A stretch of DNA of 64,000 nucleotides. Source: WLWS01 sp965243105. Its GTDB lineage: Bacteria; Pseudomonadota; Gammaproteobacteria; Eutrophobiales; Eutrophobiaceae. The notes beneath the pieces are model-generated. The model saw only the letters and a list, made by a program, of their open reading frames with translations. It ran no database searches and had not been told where the DNA came from. Numbering within the stretch: position 1 is the stretch's first letter; every line of letters starts with the position of its first letter. A program made the position numbers and the translations under genes. Shown piece by piece: positions 15,340-23,447 of this stretch. The stretch spans positions 372,001 through 436,000 of the forward strand of contig CBDEUC010000001.1 of NCBI GenBank assembly GCA_965243105.1. Reading direction: 5' to 3'.

Positions 15340-16701
15340 ATGTTTGACAACCTGAGTGACAGACTTTCCAGGGTATTAAAGGACCTGCGCGGCCAGGGAC
15401 GCCTGACCGAGGAAAATATCAGTGAATCCCTGCGCGAAGTGCGTATGGCCATGCTCGAGGCCGACGTAGCGCTGCCGGTGGTAAAAGATTTTATTGAGCA
15501 TGTTAAGAGCAAGGCCATTTCCCGGGAGGTTATGCTCAGCCTGACGCCGGGACAGGCCCTGATAAAGATCGTTAACGAAGAACTTATCCATCTCATGGGT
15601 GATGCCAATGTCAGCCTGAACCTGGATAAACCGGCGCCCAGTGTCATCCTCATGGCAGGCCTGCAGGGTGCTGGTAAAACAACGACCGTTGCCAAGCTTG
15701 GTCGCATGCTGCAGGAGAAGGAGAAAAAGAAGGTCATGACCGTGAGTTGTGACGTCTATCGACCCGCAGCTATCGAGCAATTAAGAGTCCTTGCCGAAGA
15801 AAACAACCTTGAGTTCCAGGCAAGCAGTGGTGAAGAGCGGCCGCTGGACATCATTCAAAGTGCATTGAAGCAGGCAAAGGCAAAATTCATGGATGTACTT
15901 ATCGTGGATACTGCCGGTCGCCTTCACGTCGACGATGACATGATGAGCGAGGTGCGTGAGCTTCACCAGGTCCTGGATCCTTCCGATACACTGTTCGTCA
16001 TCGACAGCATGCTTGGGCAGGACGCGGTAAATTCTGCGAGGGCCTTTGACGAGGCACTTCCGCTGACCGGTGTGGTACTGACGAAAACAGACGGTGATGC
16101 ACGGGGTGGCGCTGCTCTCAGCGTGAGGCACGTCACCGGCAAGCCAATCCTGTTCATGGGTACCGGTGAAAAGTCCGATGAATTGACTGCATTTCACCCG
16201 GAAAGGGTTGCCTCGCGTATTCTTGGCATGGGTGATGTGCTCAGCCTGATCGAGGAAGTCGAACAGAAAGCTGACAAGAAAAAGGCAGAGAAACTTGTCG
16301 GCAAGCTGAAAAAAGGCAAGGGCTTTACCCTGGCAGATTTCAGCGATCAGCTTGAACAGATGAAAAACATGGGAGGCATGACCGGCCTGCTTGACAAGTT
16401 ACCCGGCGGTAACCAGATCCCGCAGGCGGCCATGAACCAGGTTAATGACAAGCAACTGGGAAAACTGCAGGCCATTATCAGCTCGATGACCCCGGATGAA
16501 CGTCGCCGGCCACAGGTGATTAATGGTTCGCGCAAGAAAAGAATTGCCAACGGCTCGGGCACCCAGATACAGGACGTTAATCGCCTGCTGAAGCAATTTA
16601 ACCAGATGCAGAAAATGATGAAAAAAATGTCAAAGAAGGGCGGTATGCAAAAAATGATGCGCGGCCTCGGCGGTAACCTGCCACCGGGCTTTCGCCCCTG
16701 A
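15340..16701 (+). CDS. ffh: Signal recognition particle protein Ffh
   Basis: The SRP54 GTPase binds signal sequences and 4.5S RNA to target inner-membrane proteins. The 453-residue protein has an N-domain (MFDNLSDRLSRVLKDLRGQG), a G-domain with GLQGAGKTTTVAKLG, DVYRPAAIEQL, VDTAGRLHVD and TKTDGDARGG, and a Met-rich M-domain (about 300-453; FNQMQKMMKKMSKKGGMQKM) that binds RNA and signal peptides. A GGAAGCAAGC leader provides a ribosome binding site. dsbB converges from the right. Confidence 0.97.
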   Translation: MFDNLSDRLSRVLKDLRGQGRLTEENISESLREVRMAMLEADVALPVVKDFIEHVKSKAISREVMLSLTPGQALIKIVNEELIHLMGDANVSLNLDKPAPSVILMAGLQGAGKTTTVAKLGRMLQEKEKKKVMTVSCDVYRPAAIEQLRVLAEENNLEFQASSGEERPLDIIQSALKQAKAKFMDVLIVDTAGRLHVDDDMMSEVRELHQVLDPSDTLFVIDSMLGQDAVNSARAFDEALPLTGVVLTKTDGDARGGAALSVRHVTGKPILFMGTGEKSDELTAFHPERVASRILGMGDVLSLIEEVEQKADKKKAEKLVGKLKKGKGFTLADFSDQLEQMKNMGGMTGLLDKLPGGNQIPQAAMNQVNDKQLGKLQAIISSMTPDERRRPQVINGSRKKRIANGSGTQIQDVNRLLKQFNQMQKMMKKMSKKGGMQKMMRGLGGNLPPGFRP

Positions 16702-16723
16702 GAGAGTTTTTCTGTGACGAGTG

Positions 16724-16771
16724 CCGGCCAGATATCCGGCCAGATGTCCGGCTAGATATCCAGCCAGCTGC
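16724..16771. repeat. 12-bp tandem repeat between ffh and dsbB
   Basis: Four adjoining 12-bp units: CCGGCCAGATAT, CCGGCCAGATGT, CCGGCTAGATAT, CCAGCCAGCTGC. The third contains the dsbB stop codon and the fourth encodes its last residues. Because the unit contains GGCC and GATATC it can also form alternative hairpins. It lies exactly between convergent genes, so it may act on 3' ends, or be replication slippage. Confidence 0.6.
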
Positions 16772-17267
16772 CGGCAGGTAGTAAACGCCCGCGAATACAG
16801 TGCAGCAGTGCAACCACGGCAAAAATAACAAAACAGGCAAGGCTCCACTCGGCGATACTCAGGCCAAGAAAGGTCCAGTCCACTTCTGCGCATTCTCCGG
16901 AACCGGTAAACACGTTTTTCAGGGTTTCTGAAAAAGTAAACACTTCCATCATGTACTCAAGATCCGGTCCACAGGCAGGTACCTGGTCAGCCGGAAGATG
17001 CTGCAACCAGACCTGGCGCCCGGCGATACCGGCACCGACCAGCGATACCAGGGTGATGAGACCACTGTAGATGCGAATACCCAGCATGCCCGGGCCTTGA
17101 ATCGCCCCGGCCAGGGCAACCAGCGCAACACCGATGTAAGCCCAGCGCTGAAATATGCAAAGCGGGCAGGGTTCGAGTCCGTCCACGTGCTGCAGGTAAA
17201 GACCATAGCCCAGCAACAGGGCGCAATCGAGAAAAAACAAAATATAAAATAATCTTGGTGCTTTCAC
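16752..17267 (-). CDS. dsbB: Disulfide bond formation protein DsbB
   Basis: An inner-membrane quinone reductase that reoxidises periplasmic DsbA. The 171-residue protein has four membrane spans and both periplasmic cysteine pairs: the CPLC motif (GLEPCPLCIFQRWAYIG) and the pair ACGPD ... GECAEVDW in the second loop. Length is ordinary. Its end is within a 12-bp tandem repeat shared with the ffh intergenic region. The yheT-like gene ends one base before its start on the same strand, indicating an operon. Confidence 0.95.
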   Translation of the reverse strand: MKAPRLFYILFFLDCALLLGYGLYLQHVDGLEPCPLCIFQRWAYIGVALVALAGAIQGPGMLGIRIYSGLITLVSLVGAGIAGRQVWLQHLPADQVPACGPDLEYMMEVFTFSETLKNVFTGSGECAEVDWTFLGLSIAEWSLACFVIFAVVALLHCIRGRLLPAGSWLDI

Positions 17268-18242
17268 TTATGTTTCCATGTATCCGTCGAGGTATTCGGG
17301 TATTCGCCTGCCCAGCCAGTTGCTGGCAGACCAGGGGTATTTACCCTCAATAAAGCCAACATGTCCACCACCTTTTGACAGCTCAAGGGTGACGCCCGGG
17401 CCAAGTTCACTTTCAGCCGGAATAGCGCCGGGAGTAAGAAAGGGATCGTCCTCGGCGTGAATCACCAGGGTTGGCGTGGTGATGTGCTTCATAAACTGTC
17501 TTGAACTGCAGCGCTGGTAATAGTCATCAACACCATCAAAACCATGGATAGGCGCGGTATAGGCATCGTCAAGCAGGCGAAAGGTGCCCATTTTTTCTAT
17601 GCCCGAGGTTTGCACGCCGAATTTTTCACCCGCATATTTTTCTTTCATTTTCCTGTGCAGGCGACCGATAAGATAGTGCTGGTAGATTCGGGAAAATCCT
17701 TTTTCAAGACGTCGCGCGCCATTATCAAGCAGGAAGGGTACCGATACACACACTGCGCATGCCAGGTGGTTGGATGGTGATGATTCACCAAGAAACTTTA
17801 ACAGCGCATTGCCGCCCAGCGAATAGGCAACCGCCGCCAGTGGTACGCCGGGAAAACGCCGGCGCATTTCTTCGATCACCAGTGCAATGTCACCGGTTTC
17901 ACCGGAGTGGTAGTTCCGCTTCAGGCGATTATATTCACCGCTGCAACCGCGGAAGTGAACAAACACGCCTCGCCAGCCCCGCTGCTGAATGCAGTTCATC
18001 ACGTTCATGGCATAGTGCGACTCGATGGAGCCTTCAAGACCATGAAAAACCATCACCAGCGGACCGCTGTCTGCACCAATCCAGCAGAGATCCAGGAAGT
18101 CACCATCCTCGAGTTCCAGTCGTTCCGAAGTAAGAGGTGCAGAAATTCCCGGGGTGGTGAACTTTGGCCAGAGGGTTTGCGCATGGGGATTGGATAACCA
18201 CCATGGCGCTTGAAACTCACTCTTCGTGATCCTGCCCTGCAT
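17268..18242 (-). CDS. YheT-family alpha/beta hydrolase
   Basis: A 324-residue serine hydrolase of the YheT/ABHD family. The start (FQAPWWLSNPHAQTLWPKF) is characteristic. The nucleophile elbow is AVAYSLGGNALLKFLGE (G/A-x-S-x-G type), the acidic residue is in VIHAEDDPFLTP and the histidine in GGGHVGFIEG, completing a catalytic triad; VFHGLEGS provides the oxyanion region. The family is known as esterase-like; the natural substrate is uncertain. It is tightly linked to dsbB downstream and follows ygfZ by 26 bp. Confidence 0.9.
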   Translation of the reverse strand: MQGRITKSEFQAPWWLSNPHAQTLWPKFTTPGISAPLTSERLELEDGDFLDLCWIGADSGPLVMVFHGLEGSIESHYAMNVMNCIQQRGWRGVFVHFRGCSGEYNRLKRNYHSGETGDIALVIEEMRRRFPGVPLAAVAYSLGGNALLKFLGESSPSNHLACAVCVSVPFLLDNGARRLEKGFSRIYQHYLIGRLHRKMKEKYAGEKFGVQTSGIEKMGTFRLLDDAYTAPIHGFDGVDDYYQRCSSRQFMKHITTPTLVIHAEDDPFLTPGAIPAESELGPGVTLELSKGGGHVGFIEGKYPWSASNWLGRRIPEYLDGYMET

Positions 18243-18268
18243 GTTTCCCGGCCCGGCTGGGTTGCTGG

Positions 18269-19285
18269 CTATTTTCCAGCAGACACTTCGTAGGGCAAAT
18301 CGAGTAACTCGACCTCGGGTCCCTGCTTGTCGCCGAGAAAAATGTCCGGGCTAGCGTCTTCAAAAATGTCCAGGGTGAGTAGCATGAGATACTGCTTCTC
18401 ACCCGTCTCGCAGGCCCTGACTACACTACCACACTGCTTGTCGCTCTCCAGCGTGTAAACGTGCGTGCCAATTTGCGGAAGCGTATCACCAGCGACGCGG
18501 GCCAGCTGCATACGCTGTTTCAGCTTTCCGCGAAAGTGCATGCGAGAAATGATTTCCTGCCCCGGGTAGCAACCCTTGCTGTAACTCAGGCCATCCAGCA
18601 GATCGAGGTTGAGGCTTTGCGGCAAGAATTCCTCGCTACCCTGTTTACCCGGCCACGGCAGGCCGGCGTGAATGTCCTGCTCCAGCCAGCGAACGCTACT
18701 CACGGCCTGTGCCCCCTGCGATAACTCCAGCCACAGGGCTTCAGCCTGCGCTGCAGTACAAAGAACAAGGGAACGGGCCGGCTGATCCTCAAGGTTTAAT
18801 ACGATACCGGGCTCATTGTCCCTGGCCGCCTGCAGCTGCGATTGAAAATCCCGGTGTGCCTCGTCGCCACCGAGGCCCAGTCGCACCAGTTCATCGGAGA
18901 CCAGTTCGATTTTTACATCGGAGCGTAGTACAAACATGCCAAGACGCTTGCTCACCTGCTCGGTCATTTCTCTCTCCAGTAGCAGGTAAAAGCAGTCACT
19001 GGCGCGGTACAGGATAAACACGGCAATCACCCTTCCCTTGATATTGCACCAGCTGCTCAGCTGGTAATGGTCTTGCGCAAGAGCTGCAACATCACTGGTA
19101 AATTGACCGTGAAGAAAATCACTGGCGTCGCCTCCGGATATTCTCAGCACATCAAGCTGGGAAAGATCGCAGAGATAATTTTCCGCGCCGCTGTTACCCG
19201 TCGCTTCATTGGCAAAGCCGGTGACCAGACCTTCTTCTATCACGGCAGATTGGTTTAACAGGAATGAATACCAGGTTTCATGCAT
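18269..19285 (-). CDS. ygfZ: Folate-binding iron-sulfur assembly protein YgfZ
   Basis: A tetrahydrofolate-binding protein of the GcvT fold that supports Fe-S cluster enzymes. The 338-residue protein carries the invariant motif LSYSKGCYPGQEIISRMHF, including the redox-reactive cysteine, and an N-terminal GcvT-like domain (YLCDLSQLDVLRISGGDASD). In E. coli ygfZ sits beside sdhE and ygfX; here it lies 11 bp downstream of sdhE in the same direction and close to sdhCDAB, whose SdhB needs three Fe-S clusters. Confidence 0.93.
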   Translation of the reverse strand: MHETWYSFLLNQSAVIEEGLVTGFANEATGNSGAENYLCDLSQLDVLRISGGDASDFLHGQFTSDVAALAQDHYQLSSWCNIKGRVIAVFILYRASDCFYLLLEREMTEQVSKRLGMFVLRSDVKIELVSDELVRLGLGGDEAHRDFQSQLQAARDNEPGIVLNLEDQPARSLVLCTAAQAEALWLELSQGAQAVSSVRWLEQDIHAGLPWPGKQGSEEFLPQSLNLDLLDGLSYSKGCYPGQEIISRMHFRGKLKQRMQLARVAGDTLPQIGTHVYTLESDKQCGSVVRACETGEKQYLMLLTLDIFEDASPDIFLGDKQGPEVELLDLPYEVSAGK

Positions 19286-19296
19286 GGTCGTACTTG

Positions 19297-19539
19297 TTAC
19301 TCCGGTTTTAGTTCACGAAAGACTTCAATCAGGGCGCGGTATTCTTTGCGCCCGGGTTCAGAACGTCCAAGTATCCAGTCGAGAATGTCCAGGTCGCTCT
19401 CATCGAGGATATCACTGAACAGCGCCTGCTGTTCTTCAGAAAGTGAAGGGTAATGCTGCGCCAGGAAGCGTTGGCATACGATATCCATTTCCTTGATACC
19501 GCGACGGCAGCGCCACTGTAGCCGGGACTGCGTACTCAT
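19297..19539 (-). CDS. sdhE: Succinate dehydrogenase flavinylation factor SdhE
   Basis: SdhE (YgfY/CptB, SDHAF2 family) promotes covalent attachment of FAD to SdhA. The 80-residue protein contains the signature RRGIKEMD (RGxxE motif) near residue 15, preceded by RLQWRCRRG, and a typical five-helix sequence (FLAQHYPSLSEEQQALFSDI, LDILDWILGRSEP). It lies 9 bp after sdhB and before ygfZ on the same strand, so it is translated with its target complex. Confidence 0.95.
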   Translation of the reverse strand: MSTQSRLQWRCRRGIKEMDIVCQRFLAQHYPSLSEEQQALFSDILDESDLDILDWILGRSEPGRKEYRALIEVFRELKPE

Positions 19540-19548
19540 TGACGCCGG

Positions 19549-20331
19549 TTACATGCTCCGCGCGACCAGCAGTTTCTTGATCTCGGCAATCGACTTGGCT
19601 GGATTCAATCCCTTTGGACAGGTATTGGTGCAGTTCATGATCGTATGACAGCGGTACAGGCGAAAGGGATCTTCAAGTTCATCCAGGCGCTCGCCGGTGT
19701 TTTCATCACGGCTATCAATGATCCACCGATACGCCTGTAACAGGATGGCCGGCCCGAGGTAACGATCGCTGTTCCACCAGTAGCTTGGGCAGGATGTCGA
19801 GCAGCAGGCGCAAAGGATACACTCATAAAGCCCGTCGATTTTCTCGCGGTCCTCTTTTGACTGCAGGCGCTCGCTGTCCGGCGGGGGCGGTGTCTGGGTT
19901 TGCATCCAGGGCTTGATGGAGGCGTACTGCGCGTAAAAATGTGTCAGGTCCGGGACCAGGTCTTTCCTGACCTGCATGTGGGGCAGGGGATAGACACCGA
20001 TATCACCCTTGAGCTCGTTAATCCCGCGGGTGCAGGCGAGGGTATTGGTCCCGCCGATGTTCATGGCACAGGAGCCGCAGATTCCTTCACGGCAGGAGCG
20101 GCGAAAAGTCAGGGTCGGGTCGATCTCGTTCTTGATATAAATCAGCGCATCAAGCACCATCGGACCGCACTTATCAAGATCGATCCTGTAACTGTCGACC
20201 CTCGGATTTTCACCGCTGTCAGGATCCCACCGATAAATATTGAAGGTACGCGTATTGCTGGCGCCTTCAGAGGCATCAACAGTCTTGCCCTTCTTGATCT
20301 TTGAATTTGCGGGGAGTGTGAACTCAGCCAT
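19549..20331 (-). CDS. sdhB: Succinate dehydrogenase iron-sulfur subunit
   Basis: Transfers electrons from SdhA FADH2 to ubiquinone through three Fe-S clusters. The [2Fe-2S] ligands are in CREGICGSCAMNIGGTNTLAC-type sequence, the [4Fe-4S] in CILCACCSTSCPS and the [3Fe-4S] in CHTIMNCTNTCPKGLNP. I take ATG at 20331 (MAEFTLPANSKIKKG), giving 260 residues. An in-frame upstream ATG at 20403 would add 24 residues encoded by the structured repeat between sdhA and sdhB, and these do not resemble SdhB. Confidence 0.95.
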   Translation of the reverse strand: MAEFTLPANSKIKKGKTVDASEGASNTRTFNIYRWDPDSGENPRVDSYRIDLDKCGPMVLDALIYIKNEIDPTLTFRRSCREGICGSCAMNIGGTNTLACTRGINELKGDIGVYPLPHMQVRKDLVPDLTHFYAQYASIKPWMQTQTPPPPDSERLQSKEDREKIDGLYECILCACCSTSCPSYWWNSDRYLGPAILLQAYRWIIDSRDENTGERLDELEDPFRLYRCHTIMNCTNTCPKGLNPAKSIAEIKKLLVARSM

Positions 20332-20373
20332 ATGTCTTACCTGTTTACATTTAGTGTTGCGATAGCAGTCAAG

Positions 20374-20501
20374 CTCAAAATCGTAGATTTTTTGCGCAGA
20401 CAAGGCCCGAGCCTTTCGAAAAAAACGGAGTGTATGTAGAAATACATGAGTTTTTTTAGAAAGGTGAGAACGATGTATGGGCGAAAAAGATACATTTTGA
20501 G
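20374..20501. repeat. Structured inverted-repeat element between sdhA and sdhB
   Basis: It starts directly after the sdhA stop codon. Outer arms CTCAAAAT (20374-20381) and ATTTTGAG (20494-20501) are perfectly complementary. Inner arms CCTTTCGAAAAAAAC (20412-20426) and GTTTTTTTAGAAAGG (20450-20464) pair at 14 of 15 positions. A third nested stem TGTAT/ATACA (20431-20435 and 20442-20446) sits in the centre, and a small AAAATC/GATTTT-type hairpin lies at 20377-20391. The nested arrangement looks like a REP-type extragenic palindromic element. No T-tract suits termination towards sdhB. Only one copy is in the window. Confidence 0.6.
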
Positions 20502-22295
20502 TTAGTAGACGCGTTTCTTCGGTGGAATAGTTTCCACCTCATCAGTCAGCGTATTCATATGCACCGGTCGATAGTCAAAGTTAACCTTGCCGGAGCCTGT
20601 TTCCATCCATGACAGGGTGTGTTTCATCCAGTTTTCATCGTCGCGCTCGGGGTAATCTTCCCTTGCGTGACCACCGCGGCTTTCCTTGCGGTTCTCTGCT
20701 GAATAGATGCTGACCATGGCACACTGCAGCAGGTTCTCAAGCTCCAGTGTCTCGACCAGGTCGGTATTCCATATCATGGAACGATCCACGACATCGACGT
20801 TTTTGAAGGAGGCATAAATTTCATCCAGCTCTTTCATACCCTCCTGCATGACATCGCCGGTACGAAAAACCGCTGCATTACTCTGCATGGTTTTCTGCAT
20901 TTTCAGGCGAATATCCGCGGTGCGGTGTTCACCGCTGGCATGACGCAGGCGGTCAAAGCGTTGTATCGCTGCTTCCGAGGCTGACTCGGGCAAGGGTTTC
21001 TGCGCGCTGCCCGGCTTGATGGTCTCCGCGGCATAATTTGCCGCTGCCCGGCCAAACACGACGATGTCCAGCAGGCTGTTGGAACCGAGACGATTTGCGC
21101 CATGGACCGACACACAGGCGGCTTCACCAATGGCCATCAACCCCGGTACAACCGCATCCGGGTCTCCATCTTTCAGGGTGACCACCTGGCCATGGTAGTT
21201 TGTGGGAATACCACCCATGTTGTAGTGCACTGTGGGGAGTACCGGTATCGGTTCACGCGTCACGTCAACACCGGCAAATACCTTGGCGGATTCAGCGATA
21301 CCCGGCAATCGTTCGTTGATCACTTCCGGGCCCAGGTGTTCAAGATGCAGGTGGATGTGATCTTTTTCAGGACCAACACCACGGCCTTCGCGAATTTCCA
21401 TGGTCATCGAACGACTGACCACGTCGCGAGATGCAAGGTCCTTTGCTGAAGGGGCATAACGTTCCATGAAACGTTCGCCTTCCGAGTTCGTCAGGTAACC
21501 GCCTTCACCTCGCACACCCTCGGTAATTAATACGCCGGCACCGTACACGCCGGTGGGGTGAAACTGGATAAATTCCATGTCCTGCAGGGGCAGGCCGGCA
21601 CGCAATACCATGGCATTACCGTCGCCGGTACAGGTATGCGCCGAGGTGGCAGAAAAGAAACTGCGGCCATAACCACCGGTCGCGAGTACCACTGTGTGGG
21701 CAGTGAACCTGTGCAGTGCGCCACCTTCAAGATCCCAGGCCAGTACACCTCGGCAGGCACCGTCATCATCCATGATCAGGTCAAGGGCAAAGTACTCGAT
21801 AAAAAATTCCGCGTCATGCTTGAGCGATTGCTGGTAAAGGGTATGCAATATGGCATGGCCGGTGCGGTCAGCTGCGGCGCAGGTTCGCTGCGCAGTGCCT
21901 TCACCGAAGTTGGTTGTCATACCTCCGAACGGGCGCTGGTATATTTTTCCCTCTTCGGTTCTTGAAAAGGGCACACCGTAGTGTTCGAGTTCGATGACGG
22001 CCGGTACCGCTTCACGGCACATGTACTCGATAGCATCCTGGTCACCGAGCCAGTCCGAGCCCTTGACCGTGTCATACATGTGCCAGCGCCAGTCATCTTC
22101 ACCCATGTTGCCAAGTGCGGCGCTCATGCCGCCCTGGGCAGCTACCGTGTGACTGCGTGTGGGGAACACCTTGGTAATACAAGCGGTGCTCAGGCCTTTT
22201 ACAGCCATACCAAAAGTGGCCCGCAAACCGGCACCACCTGCGCCGACAATGACCACGTCATACTGGTGGTCGATGATTTCGTAGGCTTCACTCAT
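20502..22295 (-). CDS. sdhA: Succinate dehydrogenase flavoprotein subunit
   Basis: Oxidises succinate to fumarate with covalently bound FAD. From ATG at 22295 (MSEAYEIIDHQYDVVIVGAG) it is 597 residues, a normal length. It has the dinucleotide-binding motif VVIVGAGGAGLRATFG, the flavinylated histidine in RSHTVAAQGGMSAAL, the substrate-site segment HPTGVYGAGVLITEGVRGEG and the C-terminal SRGGHAREDYPERDD. The start overlaps the sdhD stop (ATGA). Upstream in-frame codons lie inside sdhD and are not used. Confidence 0.96.
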   Translation of the reverse strand: MSEAYEIIDHQYDVVIVGAGGAGLRATFGMAVKGLSTACITKVFPTRSHTVAAQGGMSAALGNMGEDDWRWHMYDTVKGSDWLGDQDAIEYMCREAVPAVIELEHYGVPFSRTEEGKIYQRPFGGMTTNFGEGTAQRTCAAADRTGHAILHTLYQQSLKHDAEFFIEYFALDLIMDDDGACRGVLAWDLEGGALHRFTAHTVVLATGGYGRSFFSATSAHTCTGDGNAMVLRAGLPLQDMEFIQFHPTGVYGAGVLITEGVRGEGGYLTNSEGERFMERYAPSAKDLASRDVVSRSMTMEIREGRGVGPEKDHIHLHLEHLGPEVINERLPGIAESAKVFAGVDVTREPIPVLPTVHYNMGGIPTNYHGQVVTLKDGDPDAVVPGLMAIGEAACVSVHGANRLGSNSLLDIVVFGRAAANYAAETIKPGSAQKPLPESASEAAIQRFDRLRHASGEHRTADIRLKMQKTMQSNAAVFRTGDVMQEGMKELDEIYASFKNVDVVDRSMIWNTDLVETLELENLLQCAMVSIYSAENRKESRGGHAREDYPERDDENWMKHTLSWMETGSGKVNFDYRPVHMNTLTDEVETIPPKKRVY

Positions 22296-22681
22296 GACAG
22301 GTTTAATCCCAGGTAAATATTCAGTATTGATAAAACGGATGTCAGCGCGGCGATCACGGCGATAAACTTGATCAATATCAGCCCGGTGACTTTCTGCCAC
22401 TCAACGTGCATGTAATCTTCTATTACTACCTGCATGCCCAGCTGTGCATGGTAGAAAAGGGAAAGTACAAAGCTGATCAGCAACACGGCAACGTGTGTAT
22501 GCCCCATCCAGCTCACCACCGAGGCATGGTCAGCACCGTCCATGTTGACCATGGAATACATGAACCACAGTGACAGGGGCACCAGGGCAACGGCGGTAAG
22601 ACGCTGGTGCCAGAAGTGATGTGTGCCTTCTTTCGCTGAGCCAAGCCCTTTAACCCGGGCCAGGGGAGTTCGCATATCCAT
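22292..22681 (-). CDS. sdhD: Succinate dehydrogenase membrane anchor SdhD
   Basis: With SdhC it anchors the complex, binds haem b and forms the quinone site. The 129-residue protein has a short basic N-terminus (MDMRTPLARVKGLGSAKEG), the motif THHFWHQRLTAVALVPLSLW and three membrane spans; the haem-ligand region is SLFYHAQLGMQVVIEDY. The ATG at 22681 overlaps the sdhC stop as TAATG, showing translational coupling; a GTG nine bases upstream is in frame but less likely. Its stop overlaps the sdhA start. Confidence 0.94.
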   Translation of the reverse strand: MDMRTPLARVKGLGSAKEGTHHFWHQRLTAVALVPLSLWFMYSMVNMDGADHASVVSWMGHTHVAVLLISFVLSLFYHAQLGMQVVIEDYMHVEWQKVTGLILIKFIAVIAALTSVLSILNIYLGLNLS

Positions 22682-23061
22682 TACATGCACCCCAGCAGGA
22701 AGGTCGCGGCGGTTAACGCGATTGAAAAGAAAATGACCGCGTAGCCGGAACGGTAGGCTGATTCGATCTCAAGACCCTTGCCGATATCCCAGAACAGGTG
22801 GCGTATACCGTTGCACAGGTGGTAGTAAAGGGAGAAGCTGAAGGCAATCATCAGTACCCAGCCGTACCACGAGGTGACATGTGACATCACGGCGGCGTAG
22901 GCATCTGCTCCGGCGGCGATACTCGCGAGCCAGGCGCAAAAAACGATGGATGCTGCCGACAGTACAACGCCTGTCATGCGATGCGTTATCGACAGGACCG
23001 AGGTCAGCTGATACTTGTATACCTGTAAATGCGGTGATATCGGGCTTTGCACCGTTGCCAT
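22681..23061 (-). CDS. sdhC: Succinate dehydrogenase cytochrome b556 subunit SdhC
   Basis: The first gene of sdhCDAB. The 126-residue protein begins SPISPHLQVYKYQLTSVLSI followed by THRMTGVVLS, the conserved haem and quinone-binding region, and has three membrane spans (SAASIVFCAWLASIAAGA, WVLMIAFSFSLYYHLCNGI, YAVIFFSIALTAATFLLGC). The His in LYYHLCNGIRHLFWD is the usual haem ligand. Stop codon overlaps sdhD. Confidence 0.95.
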   Translation of the reverse strand: MATVQSPISPHLQVYKYQLTSVLSITHRMTGVVLSAASIVFCAWLASIAAGADAYAAVMSHVTSWYGWVLMIAFSFSLYYHLCNGIRHLFWDIGKGLEIESAYRSGYAVIFFSIALTAATFLLGCM

Positions 23062-23146
23062 ATTGTGTCCTCTTTAATCTTACCCAGGAGAATAACTGCT
23101 AACGAACTTCAGGATTGCGCCCTGCTACGCACTGACCCGGGGGCTA

Positions 23147-23305
23147 CTAAAAATCAGTACAGCGTCCGTTCTTTTCCCAGTCGCCAAATCGCGTCGGTTC
23201 GGGACCGGCCTGGCCGCCAATTTCAACAGGCGAACTGGCTTCATCCTGCTGCTTTTCAGCAGCCTCGTTATGAGACTCGTTTTCGACAGGTTTGTTTCTA
23301 TCCAT
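23147..23305 (-). CDS. Succinate dehydrogenase assembly factor 4 (DUF1674)
   Basis: A small protein whose C-terminus reads GQAGPEPTRFGDWEKNGRCT, the hallmark of SDHAF4/DUF1674 proteins. These bind flavinylated SdhA and shield it until SdhB joins. The N-terminal half is Glu/Asn/Gln-rich and disordered, as is usual. I use the ATG at 23305 (MDRNKPVENES; 52 residues). In-frame ATGs at 23326 and 23341 also exist, and none has a clear ribosome binding site, so the start is uncertain. It sits 85 bp upstream of sdhC on the same strand, so all dedicated maturation factors are near their target. Confidence 0.85.
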   Translation of the reverse strand: MDRNKPVENESHNEAAEKQQDEASSPVEIGGQAGPEPTRFGDWEKNGRCTDF

Positions 23306-23447
23306 AGTGTTTTTTTCGCAATTCATATCGAGCCAAGACATTGATTCACAACGTAGTTATCAATGATTCTCATTTATCATGCATTGCATCATTTAAAAAG
23401 ATAGTATGTTGATTCCACAAGGATATTGCAAGCCAAAGGACAAGCAA

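Noticed and set aside
20332..20403. N-terminal extension of SdhB from an upstream ATG
   Set aside because: The extra 24 residues are encoded by the inverted-repeat element and do not resemble SdhB, while ATG 20331 gives the family start.
22296..22400. N-terminal extension of SdhA
   Set aside because: It overlaps sdhD coding sequence, and the ATGA overlap at 22295 is the usual coupled start.
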